From Lachnospiraceae bacterium (lineage in GTDB: Bacteria; Bacillota; Clostridia; Lachnospirales; Lachnospiraceae): 64,000 nt of DNA. The stretch spans positions 62,001 through 126,000 of the forward strand of contig JAIKYU010000017.1 of NCBI GenBank assembly GCA_024682835.1. Reading direction: 5' to 3'. Within the stretch, counting starts at the first letter, position 1, and each line of letters begins with the position of its first letter. Of this stretch, positions 9,508 through 18,655 are shown in pieces. Position numbers and translations under genes: made by a program. The notes beneath the pieces were generated by a model that was not told the DNA's origin, made no database searches, and saw only the letters and a list, made by a program, of their open reading frames with translations.

Positions 9508-11307
9508 ATGATGATTATAGCCGGTCTCGTCGGCGGGCTCGCTCTGTTTCTCTACGGCATGAGCGTCATGAGCGGCGGGCTCACCAAGTTGTCCGGCGGC
9601 ACGCTGGAAAAAATCCTGTCCGGTGTTACCCAGAACCGTCTGGTTGCCTATCTTTTCGGCGTAGGTGTGACAGCGCTCGTACAGTCTTCTTCCACTTCAA
9701 CCGTCATGGTGGTCGGTTTTGTCAATTCCGGGATTATGGGGCTTAACCAGGCGGTCAATATTATTCTCGGAGCCAATCTGGGTACAACGGCCAATGCCTG
9801 GCTGCTGTCGCTGAATGCGATTGACAGCGCCGGATCCGCCTGGCTGTCCCTGTTTCGTCCTTCGACATTCACCCCTTTTCTGGCCTTTATCGGCATTGTG
9901 CTGTATATGGCCGGAAAGACGGACCGGAAGAAAAATTTCGGGACGATTCTGCTGGGGTTTTCCGTCCTTATGACCGGGATGCAGACCATGTCCGGTGCGG
10001 TGGCACCGCTTTCGGACAATGCGACTTTTACCCATGTCCTCACGACCTTTGCCAATCCGGTGATCGGCTTCCTGGTCGGCATTTTCTTCACCATGATCAT
10101 TCAGTCTTCTGCCGCGACCATCGGTATCCTGATGGCGCTGGCCGCATCGGTATTCGTGTCCATGGGAGCGGCGATCCCGATCGTCATCGGCGCAGAGGTC
10201 GGCACCTGTATCACGGCGATCCTGTCCTCCCTCGGGGCGGGCAAGAATGGCAAGCGGGCAGCACTGATGCATCTCTATTTCAATATTCTCAAGGCCGTTT
10301 CGTTTATGACGGTTTTCTACACGCTGAATGCCTTTTTTCACTTTCACTTTCTGGAGGAGAAGGCGGGAATGGTCGCGGTGGCGGGAATACACACGCTTGT
10401 CAATCTGGCTGCGACGCTGCTCATGCTGCCGTTTTCCGAGCTCCTGGTGAGTCTCGCGCTCAGGAGTATCCCGATTGATGCAAAGGAAAAGGAGGAACAC
10501 GCTTCTCAGATGAGCCTTCGGGCGATGGACGACCGGTTTCTCACAAACCCCACCTTCGCACTGGAGCAAGCCCGCACGGCTGCGTGTGTGATGGCTGATT
10601 ATTCCAGAGAGTGTCTGGAGGCGGCACTTGAACTGATCATGTCCTATACCCCGGAAGGGAAGGAGGAGGTTGTCCGTCTGGAAAACCGAATCGACCGCTA
10701 CGAGGATGAAATCGGCAGTTATCTGGTAAAAATCAATGCAACGGAGCTGGATCTGCGAACGAGCCATGCGCTGTCGGTCATTCTGCACTCAATCGGCGAT
10801 TTTGAGCGGATCAGCGATCATGCGCGCAACATTGCCGAGACCATGGCGGAGATGGAGGAGAGGGAACTCAAGTTTACCGATAAGGCCTATGAGGAGCTGG
10901 CCACCTTCACCGCCGCGGTTCGCGAGATCACCGGCATGAGTGTGGAGGCATTCACGAAAAACGACCTTACCCGCGCCAGAGATATCGAGCCGCTGGAGGA
11001 AGTGATAGATTCCCTGAATATGGAAATCAAAAAAAGGCATATCCGTCGTCTGCGAAAGGGCAAGTGTTCGGTTGAACTGGGACCGATGCTGACCGATGTC
11101 GCGACCGACTGCGAACGCGTGGCCGATCACTGCAGCAACATCGCGGTGGCGGTGCTGCAGGTGCGGGAGGACGGCTTCGATGCCCATGAGTATCTGGAGA
11201 TCATGAGAAACGAAAGCAATCCGGAGTTCGAACGCCGCATTGAATATTATGAGACCCGCTACGCGCTGCCGGAGACCAAAAAGATCAAAGAAAAAAAGGA
11301 GAAATAG
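9508..11307 (+). CDS. Na+/phosphate cotransporter family protein with PhoU-like tail
   Basis: Inner-membrane transporter of the NptA/PNaS family, with about eight to nine hydrophobic segments in residues 1-325. It contains the duplicated QSSS-type repeats of the family: VQSSSTSTVMVVGF near residue 58 and IIQSSAATIGILMAL near residue 198. The C-terminal 240 residues are helical with two PhoU-like repeats (HSIGDFERISDHARN and DVATDCERVADHCSN). At 599 residues it is typical for the Firmicute form. ATG is repeated at 9508 and 9511. Transcription probably starts from the promoter overlapping the glpK stop. Confidence 0.9.
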   Translation: MMIIAGLVGGLALFLYGMSVMSGGLTKLSGGTLEKILSGVTQNRLVAYLFGVGVTALVQSSSTSTVMVVGFVNSGIMGLNQAVNIILGANLGTTANAWLLSLNAIDSAGSAWLSLFRPSTFTPFLAFIGIVLYMAGKTDRKKNFGTILLGFSVLMTGMQTMSGAVAPLSDNATFTHVLTTFANPVIGFLVGIFFTMIIQSSAATIGILMALAASVFVSMGAAIPIVIGAEVGTCITAILSSLGAGKNGKRAALMHLYFNILKAVSFMTVFYTLNAFFHFHFLEEKAGMVAVAGIHTLVNLAATLLMLPFSELLVSLALRSIPIDAKEKEEHASQMSLRAMDDRFLTNPTFALEQARTAACVMADYSRECLEAALELIMSYTPEGKEEVVRLENRIDRYEDEIGSYLVKINATELDLRTSHALSVILHSIGDFERISDHARNIAETMAEMEERELKFTDKAYEELATFTAAVREITGMSVEAFTKNDLTRARDIEPLEEVIDSLNMEIKKRHIRRLRKGKCSVELGPMLTDVATDCERVADHCSNIAVAVLQVREDGFDAHEYLEIMRNESNPEFERRIEYYETRYALPETKKIKEKKEK

Positions 11308-11308
11308 G

Positions 11309-13723
11309 ATGAGTACACCGACCAGATGGAACCGATTCAAGTATCAGCCCAACCTCCCGCTCGGTGTGGACGGGACCCGCGTGACAGCGGGTGCCGCACA
11401 CCAGGCATTGTCTGAGGAGGCCGCCGGAGAGGGCATTGTCCTGCTTAAGAACGAGGGCCTTCTTCCGCTGCAGCGGGGCACGCGCGTTGCGCTGTTCGGC
11501 AAGGCCACCTTTGATTATGTCAAGGGCGGCGGCGGCAGCGGTGACGTGACCGTCTCCCACGTTGTCAATATTTATGACGGTTTGAAGGCGTTTCCTGATG
11601 ACGTGACCGTCTCTGAGGCGACCATTCCGTTTTACAGAGAGCATGTAGAACGGGAACTCGCGGATCATATTCAGCCGGGCTGCGTATCGGAGCCGGCGCT
11701 GCCGAAAGAGCTGTTAAAGCGGGCTGCTCGGGAAGCCGATGTGGCGGTCATTTCCATATCCCGTTTTTCCGGGGAGGGATGGGACAGGAAGCTGGATCGT
11801 ACCGTCAAAAGCGGACGGAACGATTTCGCCAGCGGAGAGCATCAGTCTGCCAGGCTTTTCGCGCGCGGCGACTTCTATCTGTCTGATGAGGAGAAAGCGC
11901 TGATCGATCAGGTTCGCGGGGCCTTCCGCGGGATTGTGGTGCTGCTGAATGTAGGCGGCGTGGTGGAAACCGGATGGTTTGCCACTGACAGAAGGATCCA
12001 GGCGGCCATGCTGACGGGTCAGGGGGGAATGTGCGGCGGCCGGGCCGCGGCAAGAGCGCTTCTGGGCATGATCAATCCGTCCGGCAGGCTGGTAGATACC
12101 TGGGCGGCCGAAATCACGGATTATCCGTCCACGCGCACCTTTTTCAAATCGGATCGATATGTGGAGTATGAAGAGGATATTTACGTCGGTTACCGGTACT
12201 TCTGCACCATGAAAAACGCTGCGCACGCCGTGGTGTATCCCTTCGGTTTCGGGCTTTCCTATACGGAGTTTGCACTGGAGGACATGAGCGCGTTCCGATC
12301 CGGTGAGTGCGTGGAGGCGGAGGTCACGGTGATCAACCGCGGCGCCCGGCCGGGCAGAGAGGTTGTCCAGCTGTATGCGGAGCTGCCGCAGGGGAAGCTT
12401 GGAAAGCCGGCGCGTACGCTGGCGGCGTTTTCCAAGACAAGAGTGCTGCAGCCCGGAGATATGCAGCGTGTGCGGCTCACCGTCCGGATCGCGGATCTCG
12501 CCTCCTATGATGATCTGGGCAAGGTCGCCCGATCGGCCTGGGTGCTGGAAAAGGGTGCGTACGGTTTCTTCCTGGGGACGAACGTGGCGGACGCGGCGCG
12601 TCTTCCATACGAGCTGAAGCTTTCGAAGGATCGCGTGGTCAGGCAGCTTACCGAAAAGCTCGCGCCGAAGGCACTCAGGCGCAGACTTACCGCATCGGGC
12701 AAATACGAGGCGCTGCCTGTGACTCCCGCCTTGAAGGAAAAGGAGGTGCTGCCCCCGCTGGCTCTTTCCGACTGGGACGGAAAAGCGCCCGGTGCACGCG
12801 CGGTCGCCGCATCCGGTATATTCGGAGCAGATAAGAAAAAGCACACCCTGCTTCATGTGGCAGAGGGAAAAATCAGTCTGAATGCCTTTATCAGGCAGTT
12901 GACGGATGAGGATCTCTGCTGGATGTTCAGCGGTCAGCCCAACACCGGTGTGGCGAACACCTGGGGCCTCGGTAATGAGCCCCGCCTGGGGGTTCCCAAT
13001 GTCATGACGGCAGACGGCCCTGCCGGATTCCGGACGCAGCCGGAGACCGGCGTTGTGGCGACTGCCTGGCCGGTGGCGACCACACTGGCGAGCACCTGGG
13101 ATCCTGAGCTTGTAAGAAGAATCGGTGAGGCGGCCGCCAGGGAGGTGAAGGAAAACAACGTCGGTGTTTGGCTTGCGCCCGCGATGAATATTCACCGGAG
13201 TCCGTTGTGCGGAAGAAACTTTGAGTATTTCTCGGAGGATCCGCTGCTGACCGGCAGAATGGCTGCGGCGATTGTGGAGGGGGTACAGTCCCAGCATATC
13301 GCAGCGACGGTCAAGCACTTTGCGTTCAACAACAAGGAAACCAACCGCAGGGAATCGGATTCCCGGGTTTCGGAGCGTGCGGCGCGCGAAATCTATCTGA
13401 AGGCTTTTGAGATCGTCGTCACGGAGGCGCATCCCTGGTGCGTGATGACGTCCTACAACATCGTCAACGGCGTGCACACGTCGGAATGCAAAGAGCTTCT
13501 GACGGATATTCTGCGCGGAGAATGGCAATATGACGGACTGATTATGACGGACTGGTGGTCGACCGGCGATCCGTACCGGGATCTGCTCGGGGGAATCGAT
13601 CTCAGAATGCCGCATGGTGTGCCGGAGCGCATAAAGCTGGCGCTGGATGAGGGGCTGATCAAACGCAAGGACCTGGAGCGTGCGGCAAGGCATATTCTGG
13701 AGCTGATTCTGAAACTGGATTGA
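11309..13723 (+). CDS. Glycoside hydrolase family 3 beta-glucosidase-like, swapped domain order
   Basis: GH3 enzyme of 804 residues in which the usual order is reversed. The alpha/beta sandwich (GIVLLKNEGLLPLQ, residues about 30-330) comes first, then a fibronectin III-like domain (VINRGARPGREVVQLY), and the TIM barrel (MTADGPAGF to the C-terminus) last. The nucleophile is predicted as Asp748 in LIMTDWWS. Substrate-binding motifs KHFAFNN and GRNFEYFSEDP are present. No signal peptide is seen, so it should act on imported oligosaccharides. The same permuted order is known from ruminal Ruminococcus and Butyrivibrio beta-glucosidases. ATG 11309 is 1 nt after the upstream stop. Confidence 0.9.
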   Translation: MSTPTRWNRFKYQPNLPLGVDGTRVTAGAAHQALSEEAAGEGIVLLKNEGLLPLQRGTRVALFGKATFDYVKGGGGSGDVTVSHVVNIYDGLKAFPDDVTVSEATIPFYREHVERELADHIQPGCVSEPALPKELLKRAAREADVAVISISRFSGEGWDRKLDRTVKSGRNDFASGEHQSARLFARGDFYLSDEEKALIDQVRGAFRGIVVLLNVGGVVETGWFATDRRIQAAMLTGQGGMCGGRAAARALLGMINPSGRLVDTWAAEITDYPSTRTFFKSDRYVEYEEDIYVGYRYFCTMKNAAHAVVYPFGFGLSYTEFALEDMSAFRSGECVEAEVTVINRGARPGREVVQLYAELPQGKLGKPARTLAAFSKTRVLQPGDMQRVRLTVRIADLASYDDLGKVARSAWVLEKGAYGFFLGTNVADAARLPYELKLSKDRVVRQLTEKLAPKALRRRLTASGKYEALPVTPALKEKEVLPPLALSDWDGKAPGARAVAASGIFGADKKKHTLLHVAEGKISLNAFIRQLTDEDLCWMFSGQPNTGVANTWGLGNEPRLGVPNVMTADGPAGFRTQPETGVVATAWPVATTLASTWDPELVRRIGEAAAREVKENNVGVWLAPAMNIHRSPLCGRNFEYFSEDPLLTGRMAAAIVEGVQSQHIAATVKHFAFNNKETNRRESDSRVSERAAREIYLKAFEIVVTEAHPWCVMTSYNIVNGVHTSECKELLTDILRGEWQYDGLIMTDWWSTGDPYRDLLGGIDLRMPHGVPERIKLALDEGLIKRKDLERAARHILELILKLD

Positions 13724-13777
13724 GAAAAATGCCGGTGTAAGTCAGAAAAAAAGCAACTTTTACAGAGGAGAAGCATC

Positions 13778-15568
13778 ATGACACAATCAAGAACACATAC
13801 CTGCGGAGAATTGAGGATCGGCGACATCGGGGAGAAGGTGACGCTTGCCGGATGGATGGAAAATCTGCGTGAGGTCGGCGCCAATCTCGGATTCGCCGTT
13901 CTGCGTGATTTTTACGGCACGACACAGGTCGTCATCGAGACGGAGGATATGATGGCGGCATTCCGGAAAATCAACAAGGAATCGACCGTGCAGGTGACCG
14001 GAACCGTGCGCGAGCGATCCAGTAAAAATGAAAAGCTGCCGACCGGTGAGATCGAGGTGGTGCCCGAATCGGTGACGGTTCTGGGCAGATGCCGGTACAA
14101 CGAGCTGCCCTTTGAGATCAATCGAAGCAGAGAGGCCGATGAGAACACCCGGCTGAAATACCGCTATCTGGATCTGCGCAATCCCGACATGCGGCAGAGG
14201 GTGGTGCTGCGTTCCCGGGTGGTGGCGGAGCTCAGGCGCCGTATGAGCGAGAAAGGGTTTCTGGAGATTTCTACACCGATTCTTACGGCCTCCTCGCCGG
14301 AGGGCGCCCGGGATTATCTGGTGCCGGCACGGAAGCATCCCGGCAAATTCTACGCGCTTCCCCAGGCGCCGCAGCAGTTTAAGCAGCTGCTTATGACGGC
14401 AGGCATCGACCGGTATTTCCAGATCGCTCCCTGTTTTCGTGATGAGGATGCGCGCGGAGACCGCACCCCCGGAGAGTTTTATCAGCTGGATATGGAGATG
14501 GCGTTTGCCTCGCAGGATGATGTGCTGGAGGTGCTGGAGGATGTGCTGACACCGGTGATGAAGGAGTACGGTCTGTACGGAGACCGCGTCACCGGGGCAC
14601 CGTATCCGCGGATTCCCTTCCGCGAGGCCATGTCCAGATATGGCTCGGACAAGCCGGATCTCAGGATTGATCTGACCATCACGGACGCGACGGAGGTGCT
14701 TGCGGATTGCGGATTTGCACCCTTTGCGGCAGGCAGCCGGATCAAGGCGATCGTGATCTCCGATTTCCGGGAGAGTCGGAAATGGATCGACAAGCACATT
14801 GCGGATGTGGAGGTGCAGTCCGGCGCTAAGGCGTGCTGGTTTCGCATGGATGAAAACGGCGAAATCGTCGGCGGGATTGCCAAATTTGTTCAGGATCGCA
14901 GGGATGAGGTGATTCGTGCTCTGGGGCTTCAAAATGACACCCTGGTGGTTCTCGCGTCGTCTGAGAAGGAGGCGCAGGCGCTTAAGACGGCCGGGTTTGC
15001 GTTAAAAATCTTCGGACAGGATCTGCCCGGACACTTTGATAAGGAGCAGTACGCGATGTGCTGGATCGTCGATTTCCCGATGTACGAGATCGGCGAGGAA
15101 TCGGGGGAGCTGGAGTTTTGCCACAATCCGTTCTCCATGCCGACAGGAGGCCTTGCGACCCTGGAACAGGCGGAGCGCGGCGAGATTGATCCGCTTACCA
15201 TCATGGCGCAGCAGTATGATCTGGTGATCAACGGTTATGAATCTGCATCCGGCGCGGTCAGAAATCACGATCCGGAGATTATGGTCAAGGCGTTTGAACT
15301 GGTTCGTCTGACCGAAGAGGATGTGAAGGCGAAATTTCCCGCGATGTACAATGCTTTCTGCTACGGCGCACCGCCTCACGCGGGTGCGGCGCCAGGCATT
15401 GACCGGTTGATCATGCTACTGGCCGGGGAGGATTCCATCCGGGAGATCATTCCTTTCCCGATGAATAAAAATGCGGCAGACGTGATGATGGGCGCGCCGG
15501 GGGTTGTTACCGACAGGCAGCTGGAGGAGCTGCATATCCGGGTGACTGCTGCGGAAGAAGCGGACTGA
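13778..15568 (+). CDS. aspS: Aspartyl-tRNA synthetase
   Basis: Class II synthetase charging tRNA-Asp. At 596 residues it is the full bacterial type with an N-terminal OB anticodon-binding domain (VTLAGWMENLREVG), the catalytic core with motif 2 (FRDEDARGDRTPGEFYQLD), the GAD insertion domain of bacterial enzymes (about residues 285-410) and motif 3 (GIDRLIMLLAG). A strong AGAGGAG site lies before ATG. No hisS, its frequent neighbour in Firmicutes, is seen. Whether it is discriminating or non-discriminating cannot be decided here. Confidence 0.96.
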   Translation: MTQSRTHTCGELRIGDIGEKVTLAGWMENLREVGANLGFAVLRDFYGTTQVVIETEDMMAAFRKINKESTVQVTGTVRERSSKNEKLPTGEIEVVPESVTVLGRCRYNELPFEINRSREADENTRLKYRYLDLRNPDMRQRVVLRSRVVAELRRRMSEKGFLEISTPILTASSPEGARDYLVPARKHPGKFYALPQAPQQFKQLLMTAGIDRYFQIAPCFRDEDARGDRTPGEFYQLDMEMAFASQDDVLEVLEDVLTPVMKEYGLYGDRVTGAPYPRIPFREAMSRYGSDKPDLRIDLTITDATEVLADCGFAPFAAGSRIKAIVISDFRESRKWIDKHIADVEVQSGAKACWFRMDENGEIVGGIAKFVQDRRDEVIRALGLQNDTLVVLASSEKEAQALKTAGFALKIFGQDLPGHFDKEQYAMCWIVDFPMYEIGEESGELEFCHNPFSMPTGGLATLEQAERGEIDPLTIMAQQYDLVINGYESASGAVRNHDPEIMVKAFELVRLTEEDVKAKFPAMYNAFCYGAPPHAGAAPGIDRLIMLLAGEDSIREIIPFPMNKNAADVMMGAPGVVTDRQLEELHIRVTAAEEAD

Positions 15569-15596
15569 GGGCAAATTCGGAAAAAGGAGGGGAAGC

Positions 15597-17078
15597 ATGA
15601 AGCTGATACACATTCACCCACGGGATAATGTTGCGGTTGCGCTGGAAGAGATCCGGGCCGGAGAGCAGCTGAACGCGGACGGCGTGGACATCACGGCTGC
15701 GGAGGATATTCCCCGCGGACACAAGATTGCGCTCTCTGATCTGGCGGCCGGAGATCCGGTCATCAAGTACGGAAACACCATTGCGCTGGCGGCACAGGCA
15801 ATCGGCGCCGGCAGCTGGGTACATACCCACAATGCAAAAACAGGCCTCTCTGAGGATGCCTCCTATGTCTACGAGCATAAGACCTATCCCTTGCCGGAAA
15901 CGGCCGCGCGCACGTGGAGGGGATACCGGAGACGGGACGGGCGGGCTGCGATCCGCAATGAGATCTGGATCATTCCCATTGTCGGATGTGTAAACGGGAT
16001 TGCAAAGCAGCTCGTTGAGGCAAACCAGGATCTGGTGAGAGGGAGCATAGACGGTCTCTACTATTATCCGCATCCCTTTGGCTGTTCGCAGCTGGGAGAT
16101 GACCTGGCACAGACAAAAAAGCTCCTTGCCGCCCTGGTCAGGCATCCGAATGCGGGAGGCGTACTCTGCCTCGGGCTGGGGTGTGAAAACCTGACGCTTG
16201 AGATGTTCAGGGAGGCGCTCGGCAATTACGACCCCGAGCGTGTCAGATTCCTGACCACCCAGGAGGTGGAGGATGAGCTGGAGGCCGGTACAGAACTGCT
16301 TAAGGAGCTGGCGGCATATGCCGGACAGTTTACACGGGAGGAGCTGCCCGCCAGCGAACTGGTGGTCGGCATGAAGTGCGGCGGTTCGGACGGCCTTTCC
16401 GGAATCACGGCAAATCCGGCTGTGGGACGTTTTTCGGACCTGCTGATTGCCCTGGGCGGTTCGACGGTGCTGACCGAGGTGCCCGAGATGTTCGGTGCGG
16501 AGAATATTCTGTTTTCCCGCTGTGAGAATCAGGCTGTATTTGACAAGGCAGTCCGAATGGTAAATGATTTCAAGAAGTATTTTGTTGATCACGGGCAGGT
16601 GGTCTACGAGAATCCGAGTCCGGGCAACAAAGCCGGCGGCATCACCACGCTGGAGGATAAATCCTGCGGCTGCGTCCAGAAGGGCGGAAGTGCACAGATC
16701 GTGGATGTTCTCTCCTACGCGGAACCTGTGACGAAAAAGGGGTTAAACCTTCTTTCCGGTCCCGGCAACGATCTGGTGAGCGCCACGGATCTGACGGCGG
16801 CAGGTGTGCACCTGATTCTGTTTACAACGGGACGCGGTACGCCGTTCGGAGCGCCGGCGCCGACCATCAAGATCTCGACCAGCACCGCGTTGTACGAGAA
16901 GAAGCGGGGGTGGATTGATTTCAACGCGGGTACGGTCGCCGAGGGCAGGGAGACGCTGGATGAGGCGGGAGAGCGCCTGCTCGATTACGTGCTGCGGGTG
17001 GCCGGAGGCGAAAAAACGCTGGCGGAGAAGCACGGCTGCAGGGAAATATCGATTTTCAAGGACGGAGTGGTGTTATAG
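15597..17078 (+). CDS. uxaA: Altronate dehydratase family protein
   Basis: Lyase of the UxaA family, which converts D-altronate to 2-keto-3-deoxygluconate in galacturonate breakdown. The 493 residues contain an N-terminal SAF domain (residues 1-90) and the long catalytic part with GCVNGIAKQL, CLGLGCENLT, GMKCGGSDGLSGITANPA and CGCVQKGG. Conserved cysteines in these motifs suggest metal binding. It stands alone without uxaB or uxaC, so altronate is the best guess but a related sugar acid (for example galactarate-type) is possible. RBS GGAGGGG precedes ATG. Confidence 0.85.
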   Translation: MKLIHIHPRDNVAVALEEIRAGEQLNADGVDITAAEDIPRGHKIALSDLAAGDPVIKYGNTIALAAQAIGAGSWVHTHNAKTGLSEDASYVYEHKTYPLPETAARTWRGYRRRDGRAAIRNEIWIIPIVGCVNGIAKQLVEANQDLVRGSIDGLYYYPHPFGCSQLGDDLAQTKKLLAALVRHPNAGGVLCLGLGCENLTLEMFREALGNYDPERVRFLTTQEVEDELEAGTELLKELAAYAGQFTREELPASELVVGMKCGGSDGLSGITANPAVGRFSDLLIALGGSTVLTEVPEMFGAENILFSRCENQAVFDKAVRMVNDFKKYFVDHGQVVYENPSPGNKAGGITTLEDKSCGCVQKGGSAQIVDVLSYAEPVTKKGLNLLSGPGNDLVSATDLTAAGVHLILFTTGRGTPFGAPAPTIKISTSTALYEKKRGWIDFNAGTVAEGRETLDEAGERLLDYVLRVAGGEKTLAEKHGCREISIFKDGVVL

Positions 17079-17083
17079 AACCG

Positions 17084-18655
17084 GTGGGGAACATGGAGGG
17101 ACACGGCGGCGCCCCTTCCCGGGTGAGGGCTGCCGGAATCAATATTCTGTTCGGATATGCAGGGACGGTGATCACCGCCCTGCTGTCCTTTATTTTACGC
17201 AAGATTTTCATCCTGCATCTGGACGGTACGCTGCTGGGCGTAAACGGGCTCTACACGGGGATCCTGTCGATGCTGTCCATGGCGGAGCTGGGCGTCGGCA
17301 CCGCTTTTCAGTTCGCGCTATACCGGCCTGTTGCGGAAAAGGAGACGGAGACAGTCAAGTCGTATATGGCGATGTACGCCCGTGTCTACCGCGTGGTCGC
17401 GGCCGCCATCGCGCTGCTGGGGCTGGCGCTCACGCCGTTTCTGCCGGTTCTCATCAGAAATCCCGGCAGCCACAGCGTCCGTGATCTGACCCTGTATTAC
17501 TTTATTTTTCTGTTCAACACGGTGAGTACCTATTTTGTTTCGTACAAGTATGCACTTGCCAATGCGGAGCAGCGAAATTACATTCAGACGAATGTCGTCA
17601 CGCTGACAAAGTTTGTGACCGTGCTGCTGCAGATCGCCGTGCTGGTTCTCACCGAGAATTTCTATGCTTTTCTGCTCACGGATGCGCTCGTGCAGCTTGC
17701 CCAGAAGATTGTCGTGAGCGTGTGGATGAACCATCGTTATCCCCTCCTGCGAGACCGGGACGTCAAGCCTCTTGATCAGACAAAACGTATGGAGGTCTGG
17801 ACAAAGACGCGTTCCCTTCTCATGCACCGCATCGGAGATGCCCTGCGCCTGCAGACGGATGCGATGCTCATCTCCGCGTTTATTGAGGTGGCGGCGGTCG
17901 GACTGGTGGACAACTATCTCCTGGTTGTCAACACCATTGCCAATTTCGTAAATATCATCTTCAATTCGGTGATCTCCGGCTTCGGCAATCTGATCGCAAC
18001 GGAGGAGGAGGAAAAGCAGCACGCGATGTTCCGTGTCTACCGGTTTTTTGCCGCCTATGCCTACGGTTTTTCCTTTGTCGGCTTCTTTGTGCTGCTGACA
18101 CCGCTTATATCTCTTCTTTTCGGCGCCGAATGGGTGCTGCCCGCCCTTGCGGTGCAGCTCTTTCTGCTGGATTACTACTTTAAGGGGGAGCGGGTCGTTT
18201 TATCCAATTATAAAACGGCGGCGGGCGTTTTTGAACCGGATCGATATCTGGCGCTGCTGCAGGGGCTCGTCAATCTGGTGATTTCCGTCGCGCTCGTCCG
18301 GCCGCTTGGTCTGGCAGGTATCTACGTCGGCACGCTGGTCAGCGGTCTGATTGCCAACGTGACAAAGCCGGTCATCATCTATCGCTCCTGCTTTGACGGC
18401 CTGTCGCTTAAGCAATACTATCTGGATAATGTCAAATATATGGCCGTCACGGGTGCGGCACTCGTTCTTTCCGTTTTTCTGCGCGGGCTTCTGATGCCCG
18501 GGGCAATGACGGGCGGACGGATTTCCGTTCCGTTTTTCGTTCTGACGGCGGCGGTCATCACGGTGATCTTTCATGTATTGTTCTTTTTGTGCTTCGGACG
18601 CACGAAGGAATGCGGGTATCTGGTGGAACTGATCAGGAGGAGAGTGAGGCGATGA
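17084..18655 (+). CDS. Polysaccharide flippase-like (Wzx/MOP superfamily) membrane protein
   Basis: Polytopic membrane protein of 523 residues with 12 to 14 predicted spans, resembling the oligosaccharide flippases that move undecaprenyl-linked repeat units across the membrane. The N-terminal pattern (AGINILFGYAGTVITALLSF, then GLYTGILSMLSMAELGVG) is typical. It is the first gene of the polysaccharide locus and overlaps the next gene by ATGA. The start may be GTG 17084 or ATG 17093; neither has ideal spacing to a ribosome site. Confidence 0.85.
   Translation: MGNMEGHGGAPSRVRAAGINILFGYAGTVITALLSFILRKIFILHLDGTLLGVNGLYTGILSMLSMAELGVGTAFQFALYRPVAEKETETVKSYMAMYARVYRVVAAAIALLGLALTPFLPVLIRNPGSHSVRDLTLYYFIFLFNTVSTYFVSYKYALANAEQRNYIQTNVVTLTKFVTVLLQIAVLVLTENFYAFLLTDALVQLAQKIVVSVWMNHRYPLLRDRDVKPLDQTKRMEVWTKTRSLLMHRIGDALRLQTDAMLISAFIEVAAVGLVDNYLLVVNTIANFVNIIFNSVISGFGNLIATEEEEKQHAMFRVYRFFAAYAYGFSFVGFFVLLTPLISLLFGAEWVLPALAVQLFLLDYYFKGERVVLSNYKTAAGVFEPDRYLALLQGLVNLVISVALVRPLGLAGIYVGTLVSGLIANVTKPVIIYRSCFDGLSLKQYYLDNVKYMAVTGAALVLSVFLRGLLMPGAMTGGRISVPFFVLTAAVITVIFHVLFFLCFGRTKECGYLVELIRRRVRR

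Noticed and set aside
11714-13693. Long - strand open frame opposite the GH3 gene (659 codons)
   Set aside because: Antisense shadow of a well-supported GH3 enzyme; composition is rich in Arg, His and Pro as shadows are.
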